In this document: one piece after another, positions 1-9,717 of the stretch
Layout of the letters: each line of letters opens with the position of its first letter
How positions within the stretch are numbered: the first letter of the stretch is position 1
DNA from: Trypanosoma brucei gambiense DAL972
Lineage: Eukaryota; Euglenozoa; Kinetoplastea; Trypanosomatida; Trypanosomatidae
Reading direction: 5' to 3'
NCBI RefSeq assembly: GCF_000210295.1
Contig: NC_026738.1
Coordinates: forward strand, 1,054,001 to 1,118,000
Length of the DNA: 64,000 bases
Notes under the pieces: generated by a model
Database searches by the model: none
What the model saw: the letters and a program-made list of their open reading frames with translations, nothing else
What the model was told of the DNA's origin: nothing
Program-made: the position numbers and the translations under genes

Positions 1-17
1 ACAACTTTTTTATTTAA

Positions 18-33
18 TTCTGCTTTTTCTTAG
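18..33 (+). promoter_or_regulatory. Trans-splice acceptor of the TGT2-like gene
   Basis: A pyrimidine-rich tract ends in TTAG at position 33, 20 bases before the first ATG at 54. An in-frame stop at 15-17 rules out a more upstream start. This is the standard layout for spliced-leader addition in kinetoplastids. Confidence 0.6.
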
Positions 34-53
34 AGGTGGCAGCAAATAGTGGA

Positions 54-1061
54 ATGCACGGAGTGTATCCTATTTTAGTTGTTCCATGCAGACGTGGTGG
101 TATACCGTACCTAACACCCGAACAGGCGCGTGATATTCTTGGAGAAGAAGAGAGGATTTTAAGCCTGTCTATATTTGATGCATACGAATATAAGGATGCG
201 TGCAAAAAAGCGGGAAAAAGTTTTGCTGAATTTTGCGGACTTGGAGAGTTCAGAGTAATATTGACGGTACGGAGCCCGTATGTAGGAGCTCATGCCAGTG
301 TTTCTGCATCTGAGACGGCGGTGTTTGGGGTCCACGAGAAAGGCAGGATATCTTTTAGCAATGAAAGCTGGGCGGAAATCGTAAAGTCCGTCATGCCCAA
401 CATGGCCATTACTCTTTACGACAGTGTTCCCTTGCATGAACAACATTCAAAACGGAGGAAGACAGCATCAACAAGATCGCTGAAGTGGGCTAAATCCGCC
501 GAGTGTGCCCCGGACATTGGTTGTGAGTTGATAAAGGCCTCGTCTGTTGCTGATAGGGAAAATGTGTTTGTATACGCAGACGAACTAGGACAAAATGAGA
601 CGATTGTACAATATGCATCGCGGTTGTGCGAAATAACGAAGAATCACTACGTCATGAGTCCTACGCCTTCCCTCGGTGCTGTTCTGATGGCGCTGAAGGT
701 TGGTGCTAGTTTCATTGAGTGTGCCTTACCGTGGACGTTGGCGGAAAGAGGTATAGCGCTCGTGTTTGACATGAATCCTGTCCACGGTTGCTCACCACAA
801 CGGTATGAGTCGCAGATAGATCTGAATGATCATTGTTTTGCAGTAGATATCAACCCTTTGTCGCAAGCCTGTGTGTGTTCCACCTGTAGGAGACATACTC
901 GGGCATATGTGCACCATCTCCTAACAGTCCAGGAGATGAACAGTTGTATCTTGCTTGTTGTTCATAATTTAGCCTTCGTGGTGCAGCTAATAGGGCTTTA
1001 CAGAAGGTCAACTGCGGAGGCTCGAGAAAGTCTGCTAACTTGGGTGCTGGCACAGTTGTGA
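54..1061 (+). CDS. TGT2: Queuine tRNA-ribosyltransferase accessory subunit (TGT2/QTRT2-like)
   Basis: The predicted 335-residue protein is the non-catalytic partner of eukaryotic tRNA-guanine transglycosylase, which swaps the wobble guanine of GUN-anticodon tRNAs for queuine. The C-terminal zinc site of the family is visible: CxCxxC at residues 273-278 with His304 about 26 residues later. Where catalytic TGTs have the nucleophile motif DMFDC, this protein has the segment SFIEC, so the nucleophilic Asp is absent; this supports the QTRT2 rather than the QTRT1 assignment. The start is the ATG at 54, just after a splice-acceptor-like tract. The catalytic subunit must be encoded elsewhere. The family call is firm; the subunit call rests on the missing Asp and on similarity remembered from the family. 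Confidence 0.85.
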   Translation: MHGVYPILVVPCRRGGIPYLTPEQARDILGEEERILSLSIFDAYEYKDACKKAGKSFAEFCGLGEFRVILTVRSPYVGAHASVSASETAVFGVHEKGRISFSNESWAEIVKSVMPNMAITLYDSVPLHEQHSKRRKTASTRSLKWAKSAECAPDIGCELIKASSVADRENVFVYADELGQNETIVQYASRLCEITKNHYVMSPTPSLGAVLMALKVGASFIECALPWTLAERGIALVFDMNPVHGCSPQRYESQIDLNDHCFAVDINPLSQACVCSTCRRHTRAYVHHLLTVQEMNSCILLVVHNLAFVVQLIGLYRRSTAEARESLLTWVLAQL

Positions 1062-1193
1062 GAACATTCAACTTAATGAACGAATAATAATAATGATGAT
1101 CGCATAATTTTTTTTCTTTCACGTTCTCCTTTCTATGGAAACACTTGCTCTGTCTTGACGCCTGTAAGAAAGCTCCTCTGCGTTGGTATGTCG

Positions 1194-1230
1194 GTCTCCT
1201 CCATTTTTCTATCTGTTGTATCCTTGTTAG
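1194..1230 (+). promoter_or_regulatory. Trans-splice acceptor abutting the ATG
   Basis: A long T/C-rich run ends in GTTAG at 1230, and the ATG of the next gene begins at 1231. If this AG is used, the mRNA has no gene-encoded 5'UTR and the leader comes wholly from the spliced leader. The next AG upstream is followed by a weaker context. Confidence 0.5.
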
Positions 1231-2025
1231 ATGGCCGCTGTCCCTTCAGCACATGTGGTAGTAAAGCGAGGGAGAGAAGAGGGTACAGAACAGTGTGGGC
1301 AATACAGCGCGTACTTTCGCTGTGGTGAATGGAGCTCGCTTGTTACGCTATACAGGCCAATAACGACGGAGATGATCGAGGAAAAGCTGTTCCGTGGCGT
1401 CAATTTCTTTTTTTCGCCGCACATATCCGATGTGGTGGGAAGCAGGTTGGTCCTCACTATCTGTGAGTCAGGAACTCCATGTGATAAACTGTTCAAGGAT
1501 CGACCTTGGAAACCATGCAGTGTTCATGGTCCCTTTCGTTGTTCGTGTCACGCTCTAGAACATGTGGCACGTCAGGTAATTCAGTTGCAACGCGAGTTGT
1601 TGTGGTTTCAAGGGAAGTTGGAGGTATTCGACACAGAGGAAGCACAGCATCCCGATACTCCTTTCTTCCAGGTGGACGTAGCGGGAGGAAGTGTGTCTCT
1701 TGTTCTCTGTGGACTTCCATTCCCTGAGCGCCGCTTTGGCCCCTTTCCGCTCTTTTCCGTCGACAGCCGTTATTCCATAGGCAAGGCTATCGCAGCCGCG
1801 TCAATCAACGCGGAAACAACGGAGCACGCTGTTCATAAGTGTGTCCTCTGTTCTATTAGTGCGGAGAGCAGGTGTTGTATTTGTAGGTGTATAGTTTGTG
1901 CTGAATGTGGAAGTGTTTGTGACTGCTGCATGAGAGAGGCGTGCCGAGCCTGCGTTGTCACGGATATTGGCCCACAACAGTGTGAGTGTGCGCTCTGCAT
2001 CGCGTGCCATAATTGGGCCGGATAA
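1231..2025 (+). CDS. Cysteine-rich protein with Siva-like C-terminal domain
   Basis: The protein has 264 residues. Its N-terminal 200 residues have no motif I recognise apart from a small Cys/His cluster near residues 90-105. The last 63 residues (202-264) hold 17 cysteines spaced as a series of CxxC pairs and end in LCIACHNW. This spacing closely resembles the zinc-binding C-terminal domain of Siva, known in animals as a death-receptor and XIAP-binding apoptosis regulator. The domain match is inferred from Cys spacing, not from an alignment search. Trypanosomes lack the animal death-receptor pathway, so a different role, perhaps as a zinc-binding adaptor, is likely. The start is the ATG directly after a strong polypyrimidine-AG. 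Confidence 0.6.
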   Translation: MAAVPSAHVVVKRGREEGTEQCGQYSAYFRCGEWSSLVTLYRPITTEMIEEKLFRGVNFFFSPHISDVVGSRLVLTICESGTPCDKLFKDRPWKPCSVHGPFRCSCHALEHVARQVIQLQRELLWFQGKLEVFDTEEAQHPDTPFFQVDVAGGSVSLVLCGLPFPERRFGPFPLFSVDSRYSIGKAIAAASINAETTEHAVHKCVLCSISAESRCCICRCIVCAECGSVCDCCMREACRACVVTDIGPQQCECALCIACHNWAG

Positions 2026-3931
2026 TGAGCTTTAGAAGGCAACCCCACTACGTTCTCGTCGACTAAATAAGTGCTATAGAGCAAATTCGTTTCCGAAGCG
2101 TACTGCACTGCTCGCGGTTGAGTTTCTTTTCTGCCCAGAATGAATGTGATCACGGATAGATGATCCTTTCCGCTTTATTTTCTAGCGGTGATCCCGCCAC
2201 AGTTAAAAAAAAAAATGCTTTTGTATAGGAGTTGATTGACGGGCAGCTAACAGTACCTGATCGGCGCAAATGTGAATCTTCTGTATTTGTACCAGCACAG
2301 CGGAATGCAAATATACTCGCATGATGTGCTGAGTGTATGCGGAGTGCACTGCATCCATGTTTGACGTTCGTAAAAGTATTGTCACCACTGAAGTTTTCCT
2401 GCGTTCGATCCTCTGGCTACCTCTCTTTTCCTTTGCAGCATTATTACTTTCGTGCGCTTGCGAACGTTACACCCGTTACTGGACCGTCTTTTCCCTCTCT
2501 GGCTTTAGAGAGTGAACGGTCGAAGGTGATGCCATCCAAGTCAACGTGAAGTTGCGAGTATCGTGTGTGGAACCGACGTGCTTTATTTGTGAGAGGATAC
2601 ATCACTTTTGCGCCGCTAGCTTCACCCTGTTGTGGGCATCGGCAGCGTAGCCACTCTCGTCGTGTGGCTTCGGGAATATTAGTTGCGTCGTCGTGCTGTT
2701 TATATGTCTTGGATGTGAACATGTGCCACCAATATTGATAATCGATGTCTTTCTAGCCGTGAGGAGCGTTTCATTGAGGGAGTCGGTTCCCACAGCATAA
2801 AAGACCATTAAGCATTATACAGGACGATGGAAGCTGTTCCCTAGCAGTAACAATATCAGTTTACTGTGTTTCCGCACATATATAGCTTGTTTTTGCAGTG
2901 TCAAAGTGCATGGAGTTGTTTAAGCTCTCTTATTACGTTCTACACCTCTTAAACTTTCTTCGTGCTGCACTCATATATATATATATGCGTCTGTGTGTCT
3001 GTGTAACAGTTGAGCTGAAGTGGTGGCTTGACTTTTTTTTTTTTTTGCTAACACATTGTTACCACTTTGACGCTTTGTCGTGATTTTTTTTTTTACCTAG
3101 AAGGGATGCGAGTAAATTCTCTGTCATTCCCTTTACTTAACGGGTTGTTTGCATTGCGCATTGGTGAAAGATCGACGGGGGGAAGCACGCTGCATATTAC
3201 TGCGCTCTGTTTGCGGTCGCTTCTTTGGTGCCTACCTGCAAAAACATGTTGTAGTTGGCGCAACTTTTACGTACAAGAGGGGGAGGAGAAAGGGGCTGAT
3301 ATGTTGTCTACGGCCAACTGGAACTTTTGGCATATTTTCTTTTTACCACTACACAACCGAGAACAAGCGTCGACGCAATGCGTTGCTTCCCTTGACAAAT
3401 GGGTGGGTTTTCTAGCTTTTCATTAATATATGTTCGTATCGCTGCTTGTGGTGATCGCATTACCCCAATCGGTGGTTGTTTACTTTTCCTTGATGAGTAT
3501 ATTTTATACATATATGGGCACGCCGCGTTGGAAATGCCAGCCCCTGAAGAATATGGTGAGGTGTTGCGATAGATCTTTTAATCACCTGTATCTTTTGAAT
3601 AGATCCATCTTTGTTTTGTGTGTGTGTGTGCTAGTTTATCTATTACCAAGTAACCGTCTTTCGGTATTTTATTCGGTTCCTGTTCGAGATTACAGAGCGA
3701 GATCAACCACATGGGGCGACCGTGGATTTCAACACCTCTTTTTGTATATCTTCCCAAAGGGTTTGTCGCATCTGTTTACGTATTGTACGGTGTGACTGTC
3801 AACATTGTAATGTGTTACTACCTGCCTATTTATTGTCTTCCCCGTCATCGCTATTGTAGTTACTCTCATCGGCACTTGTTTCCACGGTTACAAACGTGGA
3901 TCAAGCAAAATTGAACCGATTAGCGGGTGGG
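2026..3931. other. Long intergenic/UTR region between Siva-like gene and MKS3
   Basis: This 1.9 kb region has no credible gene. It contains T-rich runs near 3031-3095, an (AT)8 tract around 2971-2987, and short low-complexity open frames that lack recognisable domains. Its 3' end carries the MKS3 splice acceptor. It probably holds the 3'UTR of the upstream gene and the 5'UTR of MKS3. Confidence 0.5.
3820..3859 (+). promoter_or_regulatory. Trans-splice acceptor of MKS3
   Basis: A C/T-rich stretch ends in TTGTAG at 3859. The first ATG after it is at 3932 and opens directly into a signal peptide, so the site and the start agree. Confidence 0.5.
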
Positions 3932-6900
3932 ATGAATGCCATCCCACTCGTCCTCGTGTATGTGTTTATTGTCAGCAGCAGTTTGCACGCACCGTTTCTT
4001 CCCGGCATTCGGACATTAACTGGAGTTGACGCCGTACGTAGTGGTTCGGTAGGTGGGAAATACTCTGCGATGCGGCTAGATAAAACCGTGTCAGTTATAG
4101 AGCGCGCGCTGATAGAGTTCCGAAAGGGACATGACATGTGCCCGTACGGGTTCGCAATGGTGGAGCGTGTTGACACCGGTGCGTTGCTCTGTGTGAATTG
4201 TTCGCAAACACAAGCTGTTGTTGGACTTGTGCCGCACAGTAACCAGTCGCAACGGTGTGTACAATGTGGCGGTGACAACCGTATTGCTGGGTTGAGGGAT
4301 GCTACCTACGTGAAGGATACCGGGACATGCGCCTGCCCCCAAGGGTATCAAGTGGTTGAGTTCATTGGTACTGTGGTGCTTGTCGCGCAGATGTGTGCAC
4401 CTTGTGCAGATGGAGATTGTAACACATGTACTTCCCCGTTAGTCAAAGATAGGAAAGGTCGCTGTGTCTGTGCTGGCGTTTATGTCCAACTCGATGACGG
4501 TTCTTGTGTTCTGCCATCGGTGCAGGTCGAGGCACGTAAGCCGGTGGAGGCTACCACGGCAACACTGTTGCCAGTGGATACAGAGGGTGGAGGAATATGG
4601 GGGCCGCCTCTGACTTGTGAAAATATTGAAGAATATTCCGCTGATGCGGCCGTGAGGTGTGAGGGTTTGGACAAAAGCGCATGCAACATGTTGCTAACTT
4701 GTGTGTGTTTATGAATTTCGACGAGGCATCAACACCGTGCCGTTTATACGATACTCTTTTTTCGCAAAGCCCCACTAAACCCTATATGTCACCGCTTTAC
4801 TACGGTAGAGATGACACTGTCGGGTCGGTCGTCTTGAACTCCTCTTCGCTTACCGGAGCACCGGCTACTCTGACATTTGTGGTTGCACGTTACGATTTGA
4901 ATGGTATCTTGGTTGGAAAGAGCCTATTGTCGCGTGATTTTAAGTTATGCAACACTCCAGGCTCGATTTTCACGAACTTCTTTGTAGTTGCGTCCAACAG
5001 GGAACTTCGATGCTCTGTTAAGTGGGAAGAATTGGAATCCGACTACTCGACTACACAGTTCTTTGAACTGTTTCTTGTTAATCCGTTTAATGTTTCTGAT
5101 GATATTCCCATTCCCCTCGTTGTGGACGACACAGACGGCGGTATATCTCCCAGTAACGCTCGAGAAGTTCACGTCTTAAGCATGATCACAGGGGGTTACA
5201 AACGCCGGTTTTACATGTATGGCAGGGGTTGTACTCGAAAAGGCAATTCGACCGAGCAGGTGCTAACCGATTATCACGTTACAACCGTGCGGCGGGTGGT
5301 TTTTGTATTCAACGTGGAGGGCCCCTCGATTCAGCGGCGGCTGAAGGCTCCTGCTGCCATTTTGCAACTAGCTTCAACAAAGTTGTATGATGATGCACCC
5401 TCCTTTTCGGCACCTTCAAATGATACCTACTTGACCAGGAGTGTTGCAGTGCTATTCACATTGGTAGACGATCCCATGGACGTAGTCGCTATGAGAGCGA
5501 TGGTAACGGCTTGTGTCTTGTGTTTTTGCACAGCGTGGATGAGAACATTTGGCTGGATGCGCAGAAGACAAAACATGATACTGAATGGCGGTGCAGCCAT
5601 TCGCTTCTTGGTGTATTTTTGTGACCACTCCGGGAACATGTTTGCGCTCATCACGTTGCTAGCATCATGGTACTTGTTTTTTGTGTATAAGTTTCAGGAC
5701 GTTTCCGCAGTTGTTGTGATTAAGGATAAGTATGTGTGTTTTGAGGCTATGATGTACGTGTCCGCGGCGGCTAAGGGGATTGCTGTTCTTTTTGCCGTTA
5801 TAGAACAATGCAACGCCGATTACTTCGTGATAGACTGGGAAAGAAGCAAAGGCCAGCTACTGCGTGAGAACCGCGTGTTGCCCGTAAGCATGTGGCGATC
5901 TACCTTTGTCGCCAATGAATTGAATGGCCTGCAGGTGCTGCGCCAGTGGCATCCTCTTTTTACCATGGTAATGATGCTGTTCTTCCTTTCAGGCTTGAAC
6001 TATGTAAGATATGCGGAAAGTGTGCCTATCGACTCTGCACCCGGTGGTGTGGGTGTGTACCAAGTTACCACGCTGCGCTTCGCGCTTGTCACATTAGTGT
6101 GTATTATCGTATTTGTTGTGGTGCATGTTCTTGAGTTTCAGTTCTATTACCGCTTTGTTTGTGTTCACCCACTGCAGAGTTTTGTGGACCTTTGCTCTGT
6201 GTCCAATATTTCCGTATTGATATTGCCTGAAGAACAGTGGGGTTACTATATCCACGGTGAGTCTATCCACGCTCACTCGGATGTGAGCATGGAGGAATTC
6301 CAGCAAAACTTGTGCTTGGAAGCTCAAGGTGATTTGCCGGTGCGTGGTCTCGGAGGACAAAGCGAGTGCCAAACATTTGAGGTATTTATGGGTGTGCACA
6401 CGCGGCAATACCTTTACGTTTGCTCGGCCAGTATTGAGGAGGAGCAACAACGGGCACTCGGTAAACCACCGAGCCCGGTGTACACTGGTAAGAAGTGGCA
6501 TTTTTTGAAGTGCCTTTTCGGTGTGTCACGTAAGCCCCGCGCTTATGATTCAGGCACGCTTGCACTAAAGAAACTCATCAATGATACGCTCCGGAAGAGC
6601 ATTAGACGTGCGGAGGGAACGCTGCTGTCGAAGTCTGTAATGCATGGTTCACTCGACATAGCACCAAATGTACTTTATATGAATGGTCCACAGTCGGGAG
6701 ATAAGGCAGGCAAGGATGTGTTTTTTGTGGATGATGTAACGGCATACGGCAAAGCGTTTCTTTACGGTATGGACATTGATTTGTTCATATTTTACATGAT
6801 GCTGTACGCATCGGTAGATGTGGCCACACACAACTTATTTTATGCATTTGCCATCACTTTTGCCGTCGAGTTTCTCCTTCGATGGTACAGAATGACTGAA

Positions 6901-6954
6901 GGCGTCGTAAATATTAGCTCTAAAACTCTTATAGACGATCGGTTCTTTATTTAA
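3932..6954 (+). CDS. MKS3: Meckelin (MKS3/TMEM67) homologue, interrupted by an apparent one-base frameshift
   Basis: Two overlapping frames make one meckelin-like protein of about 1,000 residues, close to the usual family length. The first frame (3932-4714) begins with a signal peptide of about 20 residues and continues into a cysteine-rich ectodomain. The second (open from 4663 to 6954) carries the rest of the ectodomain, several membrane segments, and the family signature IDWER after the third. Meckelin is a transition-zone membrane protein of cilia and flagella. Continuity requires one extra base inside 4663-4711. The best junction is at TGC 4682-4684, where the second frame continues with a Cys-Val-Ala-Asn-like stretch typical of the family. 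This is either a sequencing or assembly deletion or a true mutation. The first ATG is 4681 in the second frame, so an independent second gene is unlikely. Confidence 0.8.
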
Positions 6955-7475
6955 TGCTTAACCGTTTTCTTGCGTTGCCATCTCCATTGTTATTTTTTAT
7001 TAGTTATTTTTTTAAAAATTTTCCTACCTCGGAGCAGCAGGATGAACAGGCCCCGTGTCTTCTCACGTCGCCACACATAAGTAAGGAAACTTATTTGTCT
7101 CTTGTTTTCAGGGATGTCCAGGTGGCAGAGTTGGAGTGTATGTCTGTTTACGCGTGGTTCTTTTTTAGTTGGAGTGCAAAATGGCTAAGGAGAGGGACAG
7201 TGAGTAATGAGATGTACAGCATTTTCAGCCGTTTCTTTACGCGGCGAGCAGTGACAGATGTTGTTCGTGCATGGCCACTCACTTTTTTCTTCTCTCTTTC
7301 GTATTTCTGTGGTTCTGTTTTTAAGCCCACGCTGATTCCCTTCGCCGTTGAACGTGGTTAGGAAAGTGAAGGGAAGGAAGGAAAGGTGTAGTGTGGGAGG
7401 ATAATATTCACATAAGCCTCTTAAAACCGCGAAAAAAAAAAAGAAACAACTTCCGAATACGACGGATATCTTATC
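6955..7475. other. Intergenic region after MKS3
   Basis: T-rich 3'UTR-like sequence is followed by a purine-rich stretch near 7360-7440. A possible acceptor lies near 7361 (GGTTAG). I see no domain-bearing frame. Confidence 0.45.
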
Positions 7476-8750
7476 ATGTCCAGGAGGTGGTCTTGCTTTA
7501 TTGTATCCATTGGTGGCCCGTTAGCGCCGTTTCGCAGCTGTTCTCACAGTTCTCAGTTCCACACGCAGAAGAAAGAGCGACTCGGCGTAGTCGACATTTC
7601 CTCGCGCAACATAAACGAAGAAATGGCGTCGAAGGTTCCACTTTTCCTTTATTTTCATGTCACAAACAATGCGGACGTCGCCTCCTACACGGAGCGGTTA
7701 GCGGGGCAAGTGGACGCCACAAACCGAAGATTGCAGAACAACAATATGGCAGAAGTGTACCAAGAGTTTGGAAAGGACCGTGGGTTGGCAATCAAGCTTG
7801 GACTCGTGGACTGCGTTAGGAATGGGTCGCTAACTCAGCAGTTCAACGTGGATCCACACATGTTTCCCATAGTGTATTTCGTGCGGAATAAGATTTACGC
7901 GGATAAAATGGTGGGTATTGTGCCAGAATCACAAATGAAAGAAGCAATTGATGCTTTCATCGAGTATTCGGCTCAGGAGAGCAAGAATGAAATGGAGGGA
8001 ACTTCAGTCTTTCAGAAAGTTAAACGTAGTGATGAATACGACGAAAATGCCATGACGCTACTGAACGCAGCCCATACAAGGTTGAAAAATAAAGATATAC
8101 CTAAAGCAAGGGAACTCTTTCAGAAGGCATACGACGTAGCAGTTACCGAGACAGATGCCGTTTGTAAACGTCTTGGTATCTCAAAGGAAAAGAAAGTGAC
8201 CCCAGAGATGTGGGAGGCCCTGAAGCGTGAGGGATCTTATAATGCTAGCCCACAGGCACTTTGTGGGTTGGCCATGTGTGCTATGGCAAGTAAAGATTCA
8301 AAGGAGGCCCAACGCATTGTACTGAGAATACGGGAAGAATTCCCATTTGCTACACGTGACCTTCGTGACGTTGCGGAAGCTGTTGTCCGCATCGAGTTGC
8401 TTGTCATCAGTGACTTTGACGTTGAGAAGGATACGTATGCCACACTCTTGACGTATGATGATCTTACTAAGGACCCCGCAGCGCTGTATCGTCAGCGTCT
8501 CAAGTTAGCCGTCGCGCACTTTGTGGAAAAACGCCACCATAAGGGCATTGAGGAGTGCCTTCGTCTCATTCGTGCCGAACCAAAGTTGCTTTCTGCGTTG
8601 AAAGAAGCTGAAATTGTACCGAAAGACACTATCCTCGGCCCAACTACAAAAACCCCGGCGCGGCAGGTTATTGTGGGGATATTTGAAGCTCTTGGAAATA
8701 GCAACGAGCACACTATTAAGGGTCGCGAGTTGCTGCAAGCATACCTTTAG
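7476..8750 (+). CDS. Mitochondrial thioredoxin-fold/TPR protein (CnoX/YbbN-like)
   Basis: The protein has 424 residues. The first 35 or so are basic, Ser-rich and lack acidic residues, which suits a mitochondrial presequence. Residues about 50-165 read like a thioredoxin fold: the VDC...F-V strand pattern, the cis-proline site (FPIVYF) and the following VG turn are present, but there is no CxxC active site. The remainder (about 180-424) is helical with TPR-like repeats, for example around the segment ARELFQKAY. Bacterial YbbN/CnoX has the same arrangement of a redox-inactive or weakly active thioredoxin domain plus TPRs and acts as a co-chaperone. A chaperone-linked role in the mitochondrion is inferred. 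An alternative start at Met50 (7623) would remove the presequence. Confidence 0.65.
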   Translation: MSRRWSCFIVSIGGPLAPFRSCSHSSQFHTQKKERLGVVDISSRNINEEMASKVPLFLYFHVTNNADVASYTERLAGQVDATNRRLQNNNMAEVYQEFGKDRGLAIKLGLVDCVRNGSLTQQFNVDPHMFPIVYFVRNKIYADKMVGIVPESQMKEAIDAFIEYSAQESKNEMEGTSVFQKVKRSDEYDENAMTLLNAAHTRLKNKDIPKARELFQKAYDVAVTETDAVCKRLGISKEKKVTPEMWEALKREGSYNASPQALCGLAMCAMASKDSKEAQRIVLRIREEFPFATRDLRDVAEAVVRIELLVISDFDVEKDTYATLLTYDDLTKDPAALYRQRLKLAVAHFVEKRHHKGIEECLRLIRAEPKLLSALKEAEIVPKDTILGPTTKTPARQVIVGIFEALGNSNEHTIKGRELLQAYL

Positions 8751-9066
8751 CTTCACCCTGTGCCGGATTTGACGAACTTTGTGCGCACGTTTTTTCCCCC
8801 GCCAACCCTTGCTCTCTTTCTCCCTCGGACGTGTTCTGTTTCATTCGTCTTTATAGAACGATGTGAATTGAGTGTATCATTCATGTTCGCTTGTTTCCCC
8901 TTTCTTCCTACTGTTTCTCGCTTTTCTTTACCTTTCCCCACCTCATACGCACCGAAACACCCATTGTATAGGAGGTGTGTCGTCAACTATAGGAATTATA
9001 GGGTATCCAACAACTAGGAGAGAGAAACATAACCGTGTTTGTGTTGCAAATCGCAGACCAGATCAG
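8751..9066. other. Intergenic region upstream of VAMP7-like gene
   Basis: A pyrimidine-dominated spacer. The strong T/C tract from about 8883 to 8940 leads to a TATAG acceptor at 8971. Confidence 0.5.
8880..8971 (+). promoter_or_regulatory. Trans-splice acceptor of the VAMP7-like gene
   Basis: A long T/C tract is followed by the first good AG at 8970-8971, which gives a 5'UTR of about 95 bases before the ATG at 9067. The frame stays open upstream to 8872, but that stretch is this tract and is unlikely to be translated. Confidence 0.5.
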
Positions 9067-9717
9067 ATGCCCATTAAATATAGTTGTGTCAATGAAGGGA
9101 CAACCATCCTAGCCGAGCACCCACAGGGTGAACTCCCTAAACTTGCGGAGTTGACGCAAAAGGTTATAGCCACAGTGCCCGGAAACGAGTATCGAAGGAA
9201 GACGGTTGAAGATAAGGATGGTGGAGTCAACTATCACTATATCAGCAACGGTGAGGGCCGCACTGTGGCGTGCGTAACAACGAATGATATGAGGATGCGA
9301 ACGGTTTTTGCATTTCTTGAGGCTGTCGAGTCCGTTGTTCGGTCGAGTGCCGGTCAGTCGGGGGGCGAATTGCGCAACGGCAAGAAACTTCTTCAGCAGA
9401 AAATGGAGTTTTACAACAACCCGCAAAACGACCGTATTACGGCCTTAAACGACGACATCAATCAGGTTGTGGATGTAATGATGGACAATATGGACAAGGT
9501 ACTGGCCCGTGGGGATCGTATTGACACATTACATGAAAGGTCTGCAACTCTCTCGGAGCAAGCGCAGCAGTTTCAGCGGCGTTCCACGCAGCTCAAGCGT
9601 AATATGTGTCTGAAAAACCTTAAACTCACAATTATGATTGTCCTTACGGTAGTTGTGATCATATTCATTATCATTATCTTTATCTGCAAACCGAACTTTT
9701 CCAACTGCAAGTCATAA
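9067..9717 (+). CDS. VAMP7-type longin R-SNARE
   Basis: The 216-residue protein has the full layout of a long R-SNARE. An N-terminal longin domain spans roughly residues 1-115. A SNARE coiled coil follows at about 120-185, with the zero-layer Arg in the segment DKVLARGDRIDTL. A single C-terminal membrane anchor rich in Ile and Val ends in a short Cys/Lys tail. R-SNAREs of this class drive fusion at late endosomes and lysosomes or at the plasma membrane. The start is set at 9067 because the upstream in-frame extension covers the splice-acceptor tract and spoils the longin N-terminus. Which VAMP7 paralogue this is cannot be told from the sequence alone. Confidence 0.88.
   Translation: MPIKYSCVNEGTTILAEHPQGELPKLAELTQKVIATVPGNEYRRKTVEDKDGGVNYHYISNGEGRTVACVTTNDMRMRTVFAFLEAVESVVRSSAGQSGGELRNGKKLLQQKMEFYNNPQNDRITALNDDINQVVDVMMDNMDKVLARGDRIDTLHERSATLSEQAQQFQRRSTQLKRNMCLKNLKLTIMIVLTVVVIIFIIIIFICKPNFSNCKS

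Noticed and set aside
3067..3426. 119-residue + strand open frame
   Set aside because: It lies in a U-rich spacer, overlaps other open frames, and has no domain; most likely UTR sequence.
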